DNA of 64,000 bases, taken from assembly GCF_002953715.1 (NCBI RefSeq), contig NZ_CP025012.1, positions 1,674,001-1,738,000 on the forward strand, read 5' to 3'. How positions within the stretch are numbered: position 1 is the first letter of the stretch; each line of letters opens with the position of its first letter. The translations under genes and the position numbers were made by a program. A model generated the notes under the pieces. That model was not told the origin of the DNA, searched no databases, and saw nothing but the letters and a program-made list of their open reading frames with translations. Positions 27,267 through 37,485 of the stretch are shown here, one piece after another. Source of the DNA: Rhizobium leguminosarum. Lineage in GTDB: Bacteria; Pseudomonadota; Alphaproteobacteria; Rhizobiales; Rhizobiaceae.

Positions 27267-29699
27267 ATGCAGGAGTTGACGACAGCCGAATTGCGGCCGG
27301 AAGCAGGCGCCGGCCTTGCCGACACCGCCGGTTTTTCTGCGCCTGCCGTGGTGACGCGGCCGGCAAGGACGCAGTCGGCGACACCGTGGCGCCACCGGCT
27401 GCCGGCAGCAGCCTCGCAATCGCTGCGTGCCGGCATGCGCATGCTGGGCGAAGAAGCGGACCATGGCCGCCTGCTGCTGTTCTCGCCGGTCTTCCTCGGC
27501 GCCGGCTCAGCCTTCTGGTTTCTCGCGGCATCGGACTTCCCCTTCGTTGCATCGCTGCTCTGCCTGTTGGTTCTGACCGTGGCGGTTCTCATCGCCGGCC
27601 GCAGCCGGGCGGCGTTGCGGGCAACGCTGATGGCGCTTTCGCTCGTGGCCTGCGGCATGGTCTCGGCGCAGTTGGAGAGCCGGCGGGCTTCGACCGTGAT
27701 CCTCGATTCATCAGTGACGACGACGGTGACCGGCCGCGTCGAGCGGCGCGAAGGCGACGGTCGCGGGCGGTGGCGCTATATTCTTGCCGTCACCGGCACG
27801 GAGGCACCGGAGGTGAAGCGGCCGCCGGCGCGCATAACCGCGATCGCCCGCGGCGCGGACGCGCCCTTCGAGATCGGTGACATTATTACCGGCAGGGCAC
27901 GACTGACGCCACCGGCAGGTCCAGCGCTTCCTGAGCTCAACGACTTCTCCTTCGGTGCTTATTTCGATGGCATCGGCGCCAACGGCTTCTTCTACGGTGC
28001 GCCGACAAAGGTCGATTTGCAGGCAGGTCCGCAGGCTGCAAGGTCGACGACGGAAGCGCTGCTCGAAGGGCTCTACCGGCTGCGCAGCGGTATCGGCGAC
28101 CGCATAAGGTCGATTCTGCCCGGCGACACCGGCGCTTTCGCCGCTGCTCTGGTGACGGATGAGCGGCGCGCCATCTCGAATGAGACGACGGAGGCGCTGC
28201 GCCAGTCCGGTCTGGCTCATATCATCGCCATCTCCGGCCTCAACATGGCGCTGTCTGCCGGCATCTTCTTTGTCGGCTTCCGGATGCTGCTCAGCCTCTT
28301 TCCTGGCGTCGCCCAGGCCTATCCGACCAAGAAGATTGCTGCTGCCGGCGCGCTCATCGCCGTCACGGCCTATTTCCTGATCTCCGGCTTTGCGGTCTCG
28401 GCCGAACGCGCCTTCATCATGATGGCCATCATGTTGATTGCGGTCTTCTTCGACCGGCCTTCGATCAGCCTGCGCAATGTCGCGCTCTCGGCGCTCGTCA
28501 TCCTCGCCATTTCGCCGTCCGAGGTCTTGGGTCCGAGCTTCCAGATGTCCTTTGCCGCGACATTGGCGCTGGTCTCGGGCTATCAGCTGTGGAAGGACCG
28601 GCGCGTCCGCGAAAACGCCTTCCTGAAGCTGCCGTTGTTTCGGCCCATTGTTACGGTTGCGGGTTTCTTCGGCGGCGTCTTCCTGACCTCGCTGATCGGC
28701 GGCTTCTCCACCGCGCTGTTTTCGATCGAGCATTTTCATCGCCTGACCGCCTACGGCCTGCCGGCAAACCTCGCGACGATGCCGATCATCTCCTTCATCA
28801 TCATGCCGGCCGGGTTGCTGGCGATGCTGCTCATGCCTTTCGGTCTGGACGTTTTGCCTTGGAAGGTCGTCGGATTCGGCCTCGATCTGGTGATCGCGGT
28901 CGCAAAGACGGTGTCCGGCTGGGGTGGCGATATCGGCGTCGGCCGTTTGCCCGCCTGGTATTTCGCGGTAGCCGTCGCAGGCTTTCTGCTGCTGACGCTG
29001 CAACGCACCCGACTGCGCCATATCGGCACATCGATGATCGCGGTCTCGACGCTCATCCTGTTGCTTCTGCCGGTTCCCCGGCCGCCAGATCTGGTGATTT
29101 CGGAGGATGGTAGTCTCGTCGCAATCGTCGAGGCGGGGGCCATGGCGTCCAACCGTGAAAGACCGCCGGATTTCATCTTCGACCAGTGGCAGAGAGCGCT
29201 GGTCCTGCCGAAGCATGATCCGCCGAAGATGTTGGATGGTCCTGCCATCCCGCCGGAGGGAGAAGACCGTCGCGTCAGGCTTTCCCGCGATCAGCAGAAC
29301 GAAGCAAGGTCGGCGATGCGGGCGGCTGCAGCTGGTGGTGAAGCAAACCGCTTTTCCTGCGTCAAGAAGGCCTGGTGCACATCAAGGCTCGGCAATGGTC
29401 ATGTGGTTGCTGTCATCGACAATGCCGCCTATCTCGGTCCGGCATGCGACGCGGCCGATATCGTCGTGACGTCGGTTCGCCTGCGCTTCAACAGCTGCCG
29501 CTCAGGCGCGACGCTCTTCACCGGCGAGACGCTGCGCAGGACTGGTTCCGCCGAGTTGCGCTTCGCCGACGCCGGCCTGGAGGTCGCAACCGCATTCGAT
29601 GCGTTGTCGCGGCCATGGATGCGGCATCGCGCCTATGACTGGCGCAGTAACAGTTTTGTCGAATCCCGACTGCCTGATGTCAGTGATAGCGGCGAATGA
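27267..29699 (+). CDS. comEC: ComEC/Rec2 family competence membrane protein
   Basis: About 810 residues from ATG 27267 (a TTG at 27207 is possible). Two N-terminal membrane segments, a soluble DUF4131-like stretch ([15 protein letters not shown]), then the Competence domain with [20 protein letters not shown] near residue 328 and eight or so membrane helices. Relatives form the channel that imports single-stranded DNA. The C-terminal region (from about residue 610) has only traces of the metallo-beta-lactamase-like domain, and I see no HxHxDH metal motif. Divergent from gltA; its 3' end overlaps the convergent lexA gene by 20 bases. Confidence 0.85.
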   Translation: MQELTTAELRPEAGAGLADTAGFSAPAVVTRPARTQSATPWRHRLPAAASQSLRAGMRMLGEEADHGRLLLFSPVFLGAGSAFWFLAASDFPFVASLLCLLVLTVAVLIAGRSRAALRATLMALSLVACGMVSAQLESRRASTVILDSSVTTTVTGRVERREGDGRGRWRYILAVTGTEAPEVKRPPARITAIARGADAPFEIGDIITGRARLTPPAGPALPELNDFSFGAYFDGIGANGFFYGAPTKVDLQAGPQAARSTTEALLEGLYRLRSGIGDRIRSILPGDTGAFAAALVTDERRAISNETTEALRQSGLAHIIAISGLNMALSAGIFFVGFRMLLSLFPGVAQAYPTKKIAAAGALIAVTAYFLISGFAVSAERAFIMMAIMLIAVFFDRPSISLRNVALSALVILAISPSEVLGPSFQMSFAATLALVSGYQLWKDRRVRENAFLKLPLFRPIVTVAGFFGGVFLTSLIGGFSTALFSIEHFHRLTAYGLPANLATMPIISFIIMPAGLLAMLLMPFGLDVLPWKVVGFGLDLVIAVAKTVSGWGGDIGVGRLPAWYFAVAVAGFLLLTLQRTRLRHIGTSMIAVSTLILLLLPVPRPPDLVISEDGSLVAIVEAGAMASNRERPPDFIFDQWQRALVLPKHDPPKMLDGPAIPPEGEDRRVRLSRDQQNEARSAMRAAAAGGEANRFSCVKKAWCTSRLGNGHVVAVIDNAAYLGPACDAADIVVTSVRLRFNSCRSGATLFTGETLRRTGSAELRFADAGLEVATAFDALSRPWMRHRAYDWRSNSFVESRLPDVSDSGE

Positions 29700-30399
29700 G
29701 GCCGACGAGCTTGCCCTGAACCTTGACGCGGTCGGGCCCGAAAATACGGGTCTCGTAAGCCGGGTTGGCCGCTTCCAGCGCGATCGAGGCGCCCTTGCGG
29801 CGGAAACGCTTGAGTGTCGCTTCCTCGTCATCGACGAGAGCAACGACGATATCGCCAGGACTTGCGGTGCTGCCGTTGCGAATGATCACGGTGTCGCCGT
29901 CGAAGATGCCGGCGTCGATCATCGAATCGCCTTTGACCTCGAGCGCATAATGTTCACCCGAACCCAGCATGTCCGCCGGAACGACGATGTCATGGGTGTT
30001 GTTCTGGATCGCCGAGATCGGAACACCGGCGGCGATACGGCCCATGACCGGCACGGAGACCGAGTTGCCGTTGTCGGCGACGGGTTTTGCGGGAGCAGGA
30101 TTGGCGACCGGCTGCGGCTTGCCAAGGCTGCCCTCGATGACGCTCGGCGAAAAGCCGCGCCGGGGCTGGATGCTGGGGCTGTAGGCCTCCGGAAGCTTGA
30201 TGACCTCGAGCGCACGGGCGCGGTTCGGGAGGCGGCGAATGAAGCCACGCTCCTCAAGCGCCGTAATCAGGCGATGAATCCCGGACTTGGAAGCGAGGTC
30301 CAGGGCATCCTTCATTTCGTCGAAAGATGGCGGGACGCCGGATTCCTTCATGCGCTCATGAATGAAAAGGAGAAGCTCCTGTTGTTTGCGCGTGAGCAT
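29680..30399 (-). CDS. lexA: LexA SOS repressor
   Basis: 239 residues. N-terminal winged helix ([35 protein letters not shown]), linker, and S24 self-cleavage domain. Cleavage bond Ala124-Gly125 in RIAAGVP, catalytic Ser159 in [10 protein letters not shown] and Lys197 in EATLKRF are all present, so RecA-stimulated autocleavage should work. The linker of about 35 residues, rich in Pro/Ala, is typical of alphaproteobacterial LexA. Autoregulation is supported by the GTTC-N7-GTTC box at 30448-30462. Confidence 0.98.
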   Translation of the reverse strand: MLTRKQQELLLFIHERMKESGVPPSFDEMKDALDLASKSGIHRLITALEERGFIRRLPNRARALEVIKLPEAYSPSIQPRRGFSPSVIEGSLGKPQPVANPAPAKPVADNGNSVSVPVMGRIAAGVPISAIQNNTHDIVVPADMLGSGEHYALEVKGDSMIDAGIFDGDTVIIRNGSTASPGDIVVALVDDEEATLKRFRRKGASIALEAANPAYETRIFGPDRVKVQGKLVGLIRRYH

Positions 30400-30447
30400 C
30401 GACGTTGTGACCTCGTGATTGAAACAAATCCAGAACAGACACTATAT

Positions 30448-30462
30448 GTTCCATATGTGTTC
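30448..30462 (-). promoter_or_regulatory. LexA operator (SOS box) of lexA
   Basis: GTTCCATATGTGTTC matches the alphaproteobacterial SOS box GTTC-N7-GTTC exactly. It is 49 bases upstream of the lexA start, the expected place for autorepression. The rest of the 351-base lexA to hydrolase gap (30400-30750) holds AT-rich sequence and the repeat at 30590-30709. Confidence 0.85.
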
Positions 30463-30589
30463 CGCAAGTAGCTAAATTTCCGTAAAACTGGAGGCACAAA
30501 AATCAATTTGGAATGGCGAAGAGACGGAAATTCAGAATTATTCGAGAATTTACTCAGCTAAGGCATTGTTTTTTCTAGCGATCGCTATT

Positions 30590-30709
30590 GAGCATATTGC
30601 GGTTCGTGAAGGATATGAAGCGGACCGGATATCGCCGACGGTGAATACGTTCACCCTGCGCTGCGTCGGTTTGGTGACGCTGGTCGGACCTTGCTGAACC
30701 TTCCGGGAC
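30590..30709 (+). repeat. Left copy of a ~120 bp direct repeat (R1)
   Basis: Begins GAGCATATTGCGGTTCGTGA and ends CTGAACCTTCCGGGAC. Closely similar to 33450-33570 in the same orientation, with scattered substitutions and small indels that add up to a multiple of three in the 5' half. The pair bounds the hydrolase-choX-betI segment. Both copies have an open frame reading EHI(A/S)VREGYEADR, so a remnant coding sequence is possible. Confidence 0.75.
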
Positions 30710-30750
30710 AATCCCACTTAATTGCCGCGCATTCTCAGAGAGGAAGCTTT

Positions 30751-31569
30751 TCAGGCAAAAGTGACGTGAAAGAAATCACGGAGAACCACCGAGACCTTCT
30801 CGGGATTCTCCCAGTGCGGGTTATGTCCGAACCCTTCCATCAGGACCGATTGTGCTTTCGAGAGCGCATCTTCAAGCGCCAGCCGGTGACCCGCATCGAA
30901 CAGCACATCCTCGCTACCACCGATGCAAAGTACGGGCATTCTGACCTGTGCCGCGGCCTCCGTCAGATCGAGTGTGGAAAAGCAGATCAGAATGCCATGC
31001 CAGATCTCTGCCGACATAGCTGCTGCCTCACGGCTGAGGGGGGCGAGGAAAGATGGATCGACCGGATGCGGACAGGCGTGCCAGAGATCGAAGAATGGAT
31101 CGCCGGGATCGATCGGATCGCAAAGCCCAAGGATTCCGTCCGTGACCGGATCGCGCTGCGGAAAAGCCGGGCGCACCGTACCGGAGATCGTGACCAGCGC
31201 GGCAACAACGTCGGGCAGCCGGGCAGCAAGGTCGATACCGATCATGGCTCCCATCGAATGGCCAATGACCGCGAAGCGCTCAACAGAGAGAGCCGCCGTC
31301 AGCACAACGATGTCATCGGTGAAATCCGCGACGGTCATGCTTGCCCCGACCTCGGAGCCTCCATGACCGGGCAAATCCGGGATGACAAGTCGGTAGCCGC
31401 AAAGCCACGGCTCCAATAGCGAAAAGCTACGGCTGGAATCCGAGTAACCGTGCAGCAGCAGTAGCGTCGGCCCCGAGCCACCGCTATCTATATATGCGAG
31501 CGACCGCCCGTCGATAAGGCGCAGCGTGCGCTTGCGGGCCGTCCATCCGTCTTGATCGACGATGCTCAT
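30751..31569 (-). CDS. Alpha/beta-fold hydrolase
   Basis: 272 residues. LLLLHGYSDSS near residue 37 (oxyanion HG motif), nucleophile elbow VIGHSMGAM near 115, acid in IGGSEDVLFD near 217 and catalytic His in EGFGHNPHW near 243: a complete Ser-Asp-His triad. The substrate cannot be told from sequence. It starts 11 bases after choX on the same strand; the pairing could mean a choline ester or related compound is hydrolysed, but that is inference. Confidence 0.82.
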   Translation of the reverse strand: MSIVDQDGWTARKRTLRLIDGRSLAYIDSGGSGPTLLLLHGYSDSSRSFSLLEPWLCGYRLVIPDLPGHGGSEVGASMTVADFTDDIVVLTAALSVERFAVIGHSMGAMIGIDLAARLPDVVAALVTISGTVRPAFPQRDPVTDGILGLCDPIDPGDPFFDLWHACPHPVDPSFLAPLSREAAAMSAEIWHGILICFSTLDLTEAAAQVRMPVLCIGGSEDVLFDAGHRLALEDALSKAQSVLMEGFGHNPHWENPEKVSVVLRDFFHVTFA

Positions 31570-31579
31570 CAAAACGGGC

Positions 31580-32518
31580 TCACAGCGCGAGCTTGGCTTT
31601 CACCGCCCCAAGCCCCGGTTTGCCGTCGAGGGTCGTCACGCCATCCAACCAGGCATCGAGACGTCGCGGTTCGCTGACGATGGCTTTCAGGCCAGCCTCC
31701 TCCGGAGCTAAACCATCCGCCATTAGATAACCCATGCCTCTGTTTTCGAAATCGACGTCGAAAGTCAGGTTTTGCAGCAGTTTCGCGACGTTGGGGCATT
31801 CCTGATGGTAACCCCTGCGTACCTGCGTCGAGACCGTGGCTGCGCCGAAATCCGGTCCGTAGAACTTATCTCCACCGGTCAGGTATCTGATATCCAGCGC
31901 GGTATTCATCGGATGCGGCGCCCAGCCCTGGAAGACTATGAAGGCCTTGTTCTTTACGTGGCGCTGGACCTCGGCGAGCATGCCCTGTTCGCTGGATTCG
32001 ACAACGTCCCAGCCGGAAAGACCGAGCGTCTGATCCTTGACCGCGTCCAGCATCAACTGGTTCGAGCCGGGCTCGATGCCGTAGAGCTTCTTTTCGAACC
32101 GATCGGGGAATTTCTGCAGGTCGGCGAAATCTTTGACACCGGCGTCCCAGACATAGGTCGGGACCGCAAAGGTGTATTTCGCGCCCTTCAGATTAGTCAC
32201 GACGTTCTCAACTGAGCCGTCCTCCTTGTAGGGCTTGTAGTAGGCGACCATGGCAGGGTCCCAATAGCCAAGAAAGACGTCGAGATCCTTGTTTTTCAAG
32301 CTGAGATAGATGACGTCAATGCCGAGCAGCGAGCTTCGCGGCTCGTATCCCAGGGCCTTCAAAAGAGTGAGGCCGACGCCAGTGGTGAAGGCGAGATCGT
32401 TCCAGCCGGGCTCTGCCATGCGGATCACCTTGCAGCTTTCCGGATCGGCGGCGAAAGCCGGCATGGCTACGGCGCCGAGGAGTATGGAAAGAACGCCTGT
32501 CTTCAGATGCCGAATCAT
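31580..32518 (-). CDS. choX: Choline/betaine ABC transporter substrate-binding protein ChoX
   Basis: 312 residues with a Sec signal peptide (ILLGAVAMPAFA, cut near residue 23). The quaternary-ammonium aromatic box known for Sinorhizobium ChoX is kept: Trp39 in PGWND, Trp86 in GYWDP, Tyr115 in GAKYTF and Trp199 in QGWAPH, with Asp41 also in place. It should bind choline in the periplasm. The usual partners choW (permease) and choV (ATPase) are not in the window, so this copy is an orphan or uses a transporter encoded elsewhere. Transcribed away from the BetI-like gene with a putative operator between. Confidence 0.88.
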   Translation of the reverse strand: MIRHLKTGVLSILLGAVAMPAFAADPESCKVIRMAEPGWNDLAFTTGVGLTLLKALGYEPRSSLLGIDVIYLSLKNKDLDVFLGYWDPAMVAYYKPYKEDGSVENVVTNLKGAKYTFAVPTYVWDAGVKDFADLQKFPDRFEKKLYGIEPGSNQLMLDAVKDQTLGLSGWDVVESSEQGMLAEVQRHVKNKAFIVFQGWAPHPMNTALDIRYLTGGDKFYGPDFGAATVSTQVRRGYHQECPNVAKLLQNLTFDVDFENRGMGYLMADGLAPEEAGLKAIVSEPRRLDAWLDGVTTLDGKPGLGAVKAKLAL

Positions 32519-32530
32519 TGCATGTCCCCT

Positions 32531-32572
32531 TTATTGACCAATCGGTTATTTAATTGTCCCATCAGTCAATAA
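32531..32572. promoter_or_regulatory. Putative BetI-type operator between choX and betI
   Basis: Inverted repeat TTATTGAC (32531-32538) / GTCAATAA (32565-32572) around an AT-rich centre with ACCAATCGGTT. It lies 12 bases before the choX start and 53 before the betI start, well placed for a TetR-type repressor to control both divergent genes in response to choline. Confidence 0.55.
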
Positions 32573-32625
32573 TTGATCTTTGCGGAAGAATTGTCAATAT
32601 TGAGGCAAGATGAACGGGCACGAGC

Positions 32626-33204
32626 ATGAAACTGACTAAAATCAGCGCGATCCGGCGCAAGGAGCTACGACAGGCGGCCTTCGAGGTGCTGCAACAGGAA
32701 GGCATGGCCGGCGCGACGTTGGAAAAAGTGGCCGCCCATGCCGGTGCTTCCAAAGGCATCGTGCTGCACTATTTTCGCAGCAAGCAGGAGCTCTTCGAGC
32801 ATGCGATGCGTGAGGCGAATCTTTCACTCAGTGAGGCGGTGAACGCTCGGTTGAAACAGGCGACGACGCCTTGCGAGCGACTGGAGGCGATCATCGAAGG
32901 CAATTTCGAGGAGCGTTTCTTCCGACCTTCCATCTGCCACGCCTGGCTTTCACTTTGCGCCGAGGTTCCCCGCGAGCCGCAGCTCGCCCGCATCCAGAAG
33001 GTGATCCATGCCCGCATGCGTTCCAACCTGATGTCGGCGCTGGTCCATCTTCTGCCACGCGCCGAATGCGAGGCCGTGGCGCTTGCGATCACAGCGCTGA
33101 TCGATGGACTCTGGCTGCGGGCCGGTTTGCAATCGGAAGGACTGACCCGAGATATAGCCCTCAACCAGATGCGCGAATATTTGAAATATCGCATCCCACG
33201 CTGA
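32626..33204 (+). CDS. betI: BetI-like TetR family regulator
   Basis: 192 residues, the BetI length. N-terminal TetR helix-turn-helix RRKELRQAAFEVLQQEG...TLEKVAAHAGASKGIVLHYF (residues about 10-52), then an all-helical ligand domain with the BetI-like FRPSICHAWLSLCAEVPREP near 99 and LIDGLWLRAGL near 163. BetI represses choline uptake and betaine synthesis genes; this one is divergent from choX. No betABC genes are in the window, so it may be a second, dedicated copy. Confidence 0.8.
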   Translation: MKLTKISAIRRKELRQAAFEVLQQEGMAGATLEKVAAHAGASKGIVLHYFRSKQELFEHAMREANLSLSEAVNARLKQATTPCERLEAIIEGNFEERFFRPSICHAWLSLCAEVPREPQLARIQKVIHARMRSNLMSALVHLLPRAECEAVALAITALIDGLWLRAGLQSEGLTRDIALNQMREYLKYRIPR

Positions 33205-33315
33205 ATATCGGCGCAGTGCGCTCGGTGAGGCAAGCGCCCAGGAGTGGCTATGCAAATCTCCTTGGTGTGAACGTGATGCACCGCCCACACGAGTATGGGC
33301 TGCTGCGTTACAGGA

Positions 33316-33384
33316 TCAAATCTTGCATTCGTTGCGTCCGCCCGACTTGGCTTGGTAGAGGGCCAAGTCGACCCCTTGTAACAA
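33316..33384 (-). pseudogene. Remnant of a GGDEF-domain (diguanylate cyclase) gene
   Basis: The minus strand reads LLQGVDLALYQAKSGGRN followed by a short tail and TGA. This is the C-terminal signature of GGDEF domains (LLxxADxALYxAKxxGRN). No GGEEF active site or further domain can be followed upstream, so only the last ~25 codons survive. It lies in the 419-base gap between betI and the VOC gene, next to repeat R2. Confidence 0.65.
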
Positions 33385-33449
33385 GTTTTCGACTTGAACG
33401 TTCGCGCAGCGTGCCTCGCAAAGGTTGGCGATGATACACCTTTGCGGTC

Positions 33450-33570
33450 GAGCATATTTCGGTTCGTGAAGGATATGAAGCGGACCGGAATATCGCCGAG
33501 ACGGTGAATGCGTTCACCGTCCGATGCGTCGATTTGTGACCCTGTCGGCCCTTGCTGAACCTTCCGGGAC
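33450..33570 (+). repeat. Right copy of the ~120 bp direct repeat (R2)
   Basis: Begins GAGCATATTTCGGTTCGTGA and ends CTGAACCTTCCGGGAC; partner of 30590-30709, 2.86 kb away in the same orientation. Together with the GGDEF remnant it accounts for most of the gene-free stretch 33205-33623; the first ~110 bases after betI show nothing recognisable. Confidence 0.75.
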
Positions 33571-33623
33571 TTGCCTTAAAGGCCGCGGTGTCACACATCT
33601 CTGCCGTGTCAGGGAGGGATATC

Positions 33624-34520
33624 ATGAACACGCATTCCACCAAACCGCATCCGCTGGATCATGTCGTGCTGCCGGTCGTCAATATCGATCTGGCGCGCGA
33701 GAGGCTCGGCAAGCTCGGCTTCACCGTTGCCCCCGATGCGCGCCATCCCTTCGGAACGGAGAATGCCTGCGTCTTTTTTGCTGACAAGACCTATCTGGAG
33801 CCGCTCGGGATCGCGAGCGTCGAGGAGAGCGCGGCATCGGCGCGGAAAGGCAATGTCTTCACTGCCCGCTACCAGGCCTTTCGCTTCCGCTGTGGCGAGG
33901 AGGGGCTTTCGGGGCTGGCTTTCGGCAGCAAGGATGCCGGCATCGATCATCAGAACTTCGTCGGCAACGGATCGAGCGCCGGCGAGATGTTGCAGTTCAC
34001 CCGGCCGATGACGATGCCGGACGGTTCCGAGAGTATTGCCGGATTCAAGCTGGCTTTTGCCGGCGACCTGCGCGCGCCCGATCTGTTCCTCTTCAACGTC
34101 GAGCGCGTCAATCCGCTGCCGGCCGACCGCGGCGCGCTGGAAACACATGCCAATGGCGTCACCGGCATTGCCGAGATCGCGCTCTGCGCGCCTGATGCCG
34201 CCGCGTTCGCCGCCTTCGTCGGCCTTGCCGTGGCGCAAGCGGCAGTCGAGAAAACCGGCTTCGGCGTCAATGTCGCGGCGTCGAACGCGAAAATCAGCCT
34301 GATGACGCCGGAAGGGCTGGAGGCCTATTTCGAGATCGCCGGCTCATCCGCCGATCGCGGCCTACGCGGCCGGGCAATCCTCTTCATCGTCGCTGATCTT
34401 GCCGTGACAGAAGCGCATTTGGCTGCTAACGGGGTGACATACACGCGCAAGAACAATCGCATTCTGGTGAAGCCCGCGCCCGGGCAGGGCACACTCTTCG
34501 CCTTCGAGGACACACGATGA
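33624..34520 (+). CDS. VOC (glyoxalase-like) family protein
   Basis: 298 residues from ATG 33624, chosen because GGGAGGG stands just upstream and the fold begins with [20 protein letters not shown]. Two beta-alpha-beta-beta-beta modules are visible ([20 protein letters not shown]; then [20 protein letters not shown]), matching the Glyoxalase_3-like subgroup of the vicinal oxygen chelate superfamily. His in LDHVV and Glu in EAYFEIA are possible metal ligands. The reaction is unknown. It overlaps kdsA by ATGA, so the two are co-expressed, though no functional link is known. Confidence 0.75.
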   Translation: MNTHSTKPHPLDHVVLPVVNIDLARERLGKLGFTVAPDARHPFGTENACVFFADKTYLEPLGIASVEESAASARKGNVFTARYQAFRFRCGEEGLSGLAFGSKDAGIDHQNFVGNGSSAGEMLQFTRPMTMPDGSESIAGFKLAFAGDLRAPDLFLFNVERVNPLPADRGALETHANGVTGIAEIALCAPDAAAFAAFVGLAVAQAAVEKTGFGVNVAASNAKISLMTPEGLEAYFEIAGSSADRGLRGRAILFIVADLAVTEAHLAANGVTYTRKNNRILVKPAPGQGTLFAFEDTR

Positions 34521-35362
34521 GCACTGAGACGAATTCCGAAGTCAAGATCGGCGAAGGCCAAGGCCAGGTCACCTTTTCCAATACCGGCCGCCTGTCGCTG
34601 ATTGCCGGTCCCTGCCAGATGGAGAGCCGCGACCACGCCTTCATGGTTGCCGGCACGCTGAAAGAGCTTTGCGCAAAGCTCGGCATCGGCCTCGTCTACA
34701 AGAGCTCCTTCGACAAGGCGAACCGCACCTCGCTCTCGGCTGAACGCGGTATCGGGATCGACAAGGGCATGGAGGTCTTTGCCGACCTCAAGAAGGAATT
34801 CGGCTTTCCTGTTCTGACCGACGTTCATACCGCCGAGCAATGCGCGGAGGTGGCAAAGGTCGTCGACGTCCTGCAGATCCCGGCCTTCCTTTGCCGCCAG
34901 ACCGACCTTCTCATCGCCGCCGCCAAGACCGGCCGCGTCGTCAATGTCAAGAAGGGCCAGTTCCTCGCTCCCTGGGACATGAAGAACGTCCTGAAGAAGC
35001 TCAACGCCAGCGGCAATCCGAACGTGCTGCTGTGCGAGCGGGGCGCCTCCTTCGGCTATAATACGCTGGTTTCCGACATGCGTTCGCTGCCGATCATGGC
35101 GGCGATGGGCGCGCCCGTTATCTTCGATGCCACCCATTCCGTGGCGCAGCCGGGCGGGCAGGGCGATTCCTCCGGCGGTCAGCGGGAATTCGTGGAAACG
35201 CTAGCGCGCGCAGCGGTGGCTGCCGGTATCGCCGGCGTCTTCGTCGAAACCCACCAGGACCCCGACAATGCACCTTCCGACGGCCCCAACATGGTCTATC
35301 TCAAGGACATGCCGCGGCTGCTTGAAAAGCTGCTTGCCTTCGATGCTGTCGCCAAGGCTTGA
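34517..35362 (+). CDS. kdsA: 3-deoxy-8-phosphooctulonate synthase (KDO-8-P synthase)
   Basis: 281 residues. Condenses arabinose-5-phosphate with PEP to make KDO-8-P for the LPS core. Signatures: [15 protein letters not shown] near residue 28, [12 protein letters not shown] near 60, [12 protein letters not shown] near 96 and [24 protein letters not shown] near 200. [14 protein letters not shown] near 173 is also typical. The FDATHSV segment with CERG and FVETH points to either metal-dependent or metal-independent forms; I do not decide this. Confidence 0.97.
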   Translation: MSTETNSEVKIGEGQGQVTFSNTGRLSLIAGPCQMESRDHAFMVAGTLKELCAKLGIGLVYKSSFDKANRTSLSAERGIGIDKGMEVFADLKKEFGFPVLTDVHTAEQCAEVAKVVDVLQIPAFLCRQTDLLIAAAKTGRVVNVKKGQFLAPWDMKNVLKKLNASGNPNVLLCERGASFGYNTLVSDMRSLPIMAAMGAPVIFDATHSVAQPGGQGDSSGGQREFVETLARAAVAAGIAGVFVETHQDPDNAPSDGPNMVYLKDMPRLLEKLLAFDAVAKA

Positions 35363-35392
35363 CGTTCAACAGCCTGACATGATCGTGCTATA

Positions 35393-35500
35393 GGCATGTC
35401 GCGAAAAAGTGTGCAGCGGTTTTGCGACAACGACATGCGGAAAGCCAAAGACCTAAAGCGTAGCAAGCGAATCTGAAAGATCGCGACGCGCTTTAGGCGA
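35393..35500. repeat. Rhizobial intergenic palindrome between kdsA and eno
   Basis: Contains CTAAAGCG (35453-35460) and CGCTTTAG (35489-35496) as arms, with GCGAATCTGAAAGATCGCG between, preceded by GTGCAGCGGTTTTGCGACAA. This sequence type is a common intergenic repeat in Rhizobium and Agrobacterium. It occupies most of the 245-base gap before eno. Confidence 0.7.
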
Positions 35501-35562
35501 GATCCGAACACTGGTTCGAAGGCTGGAAATTGCAGCATTGTAATTTGCACGCCTTCGACTAA

Positions 35563-36882
<1,320 letters not shown>

Positions 36883-36906
36883 TTGGATCTGATTTCCAAT
36901 GGTTTG

Positions 36907-36935
36907 ACCCGCGCCTTCCCGGCGCGGGTTTTTTA
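36907..36935 (+). terminator. Rho-independent terminator after eno
   Basis: ACCCGCGCC (36907-36915), 5-base loop, GGCGCGGGT (36921-36929), then seven T in a row with the stem end. Perfect GC-rich 9 bp stem. Confidence 0.93.
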
Positions 36936-37019
36936 TTGCGCGGTTTTTAGAGTCAACGAACGGTTAATCTCTGCGCGTTAGATTGAACGAATTGGTAATG
37001 CGTTCAAGAGCATGCGTGT

Positions 37020-37340
37020 ATGTGGACAAAGCATCATAAGAAGAGAAAGATCGGTCGCTTCGTCATTCCGGCCATGACGGTCGCCTTCCTCTCCTATTTC
37101 GGTTATCATTGCATTCATGGCGATTACGGCCTGCGCGCAACGGAGACGTTCGAGCATCAGCGTGTCGCGCGTGAAAAAGAGCTTGCAGTCTTGAAGGCGA
37201 AGCGCGAACATCTGGAAAATCAGGTCGCGCTCCTCAGTGACGGCTCGCTCGACAAGGATATGTTGGACGAAAAAGCGCGTTATCAGCTCAATATGTCGCG
37301 CGCGGATGAGATCGTCATATTCAACCACTATTCCAATTAA
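37020..37340 (+). CDS. ftsB: FtsB/DivIC family septum formation initiator
   Basis: 106 residues: a basic start (MWTKHHKKRKIGR), one membrane helix (FVIPAMTVAFLSYFGYHCI, about 14-32), then a coiled coil (EKELAVLKAKREHLENQVALL) and the conserved LDKDMLDEKARYQLNMSRADEIVI tail. This single-pass topology is that of FtsB, which links FtsL and FtsQ in the division complex. Position between eno and pdhA is common in alphaproteobacteria. A palindrome overlaps its stop codon. Confidence 0.88.
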   Translation: MWTKHHKKRKIGRFVIPAMTVAFLSYFGYHCIHGDYGLRATETFEHQRVAREKELAVLKAKREHLENQVALLSDGSLDKDMLDEKARYQLNMSRADEIVIFNHYSN

Positions 37341-37357
37341 CCGGAAACAGGTTAATT
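37335..37357. promoter_or_regulatory. AT-rich palindrome over the ftsB stop
   Basis: AATTAACC-GGAAACA-GGTTAATT, perfect 8 bp arms, includes the TAA of ftsB and is followed by AGAATTTT. It may be a weak terminator or a protein-binding site before pdhA; the sequence does not decide. Confidence 0.45.
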
Positions 37358-37485
37358 AGAATTTTCGTAGTTTTTCCAATAATTTAGCGCCGAATATGAG
37401 CCATGCAATTATGGCATTGCTGCGGTCATATTTCTTCCCTATGGTACGCGCGACCAAGAAACGACAAACCCATAGGGAGGGTTGA

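Noticed and set aside
33205-33643. Small open frames between betI and the VOC gene
   Set aside because: They overlap the repeat and GGDEF remnant in several frames; none has a ribosome site with a recognisable product.
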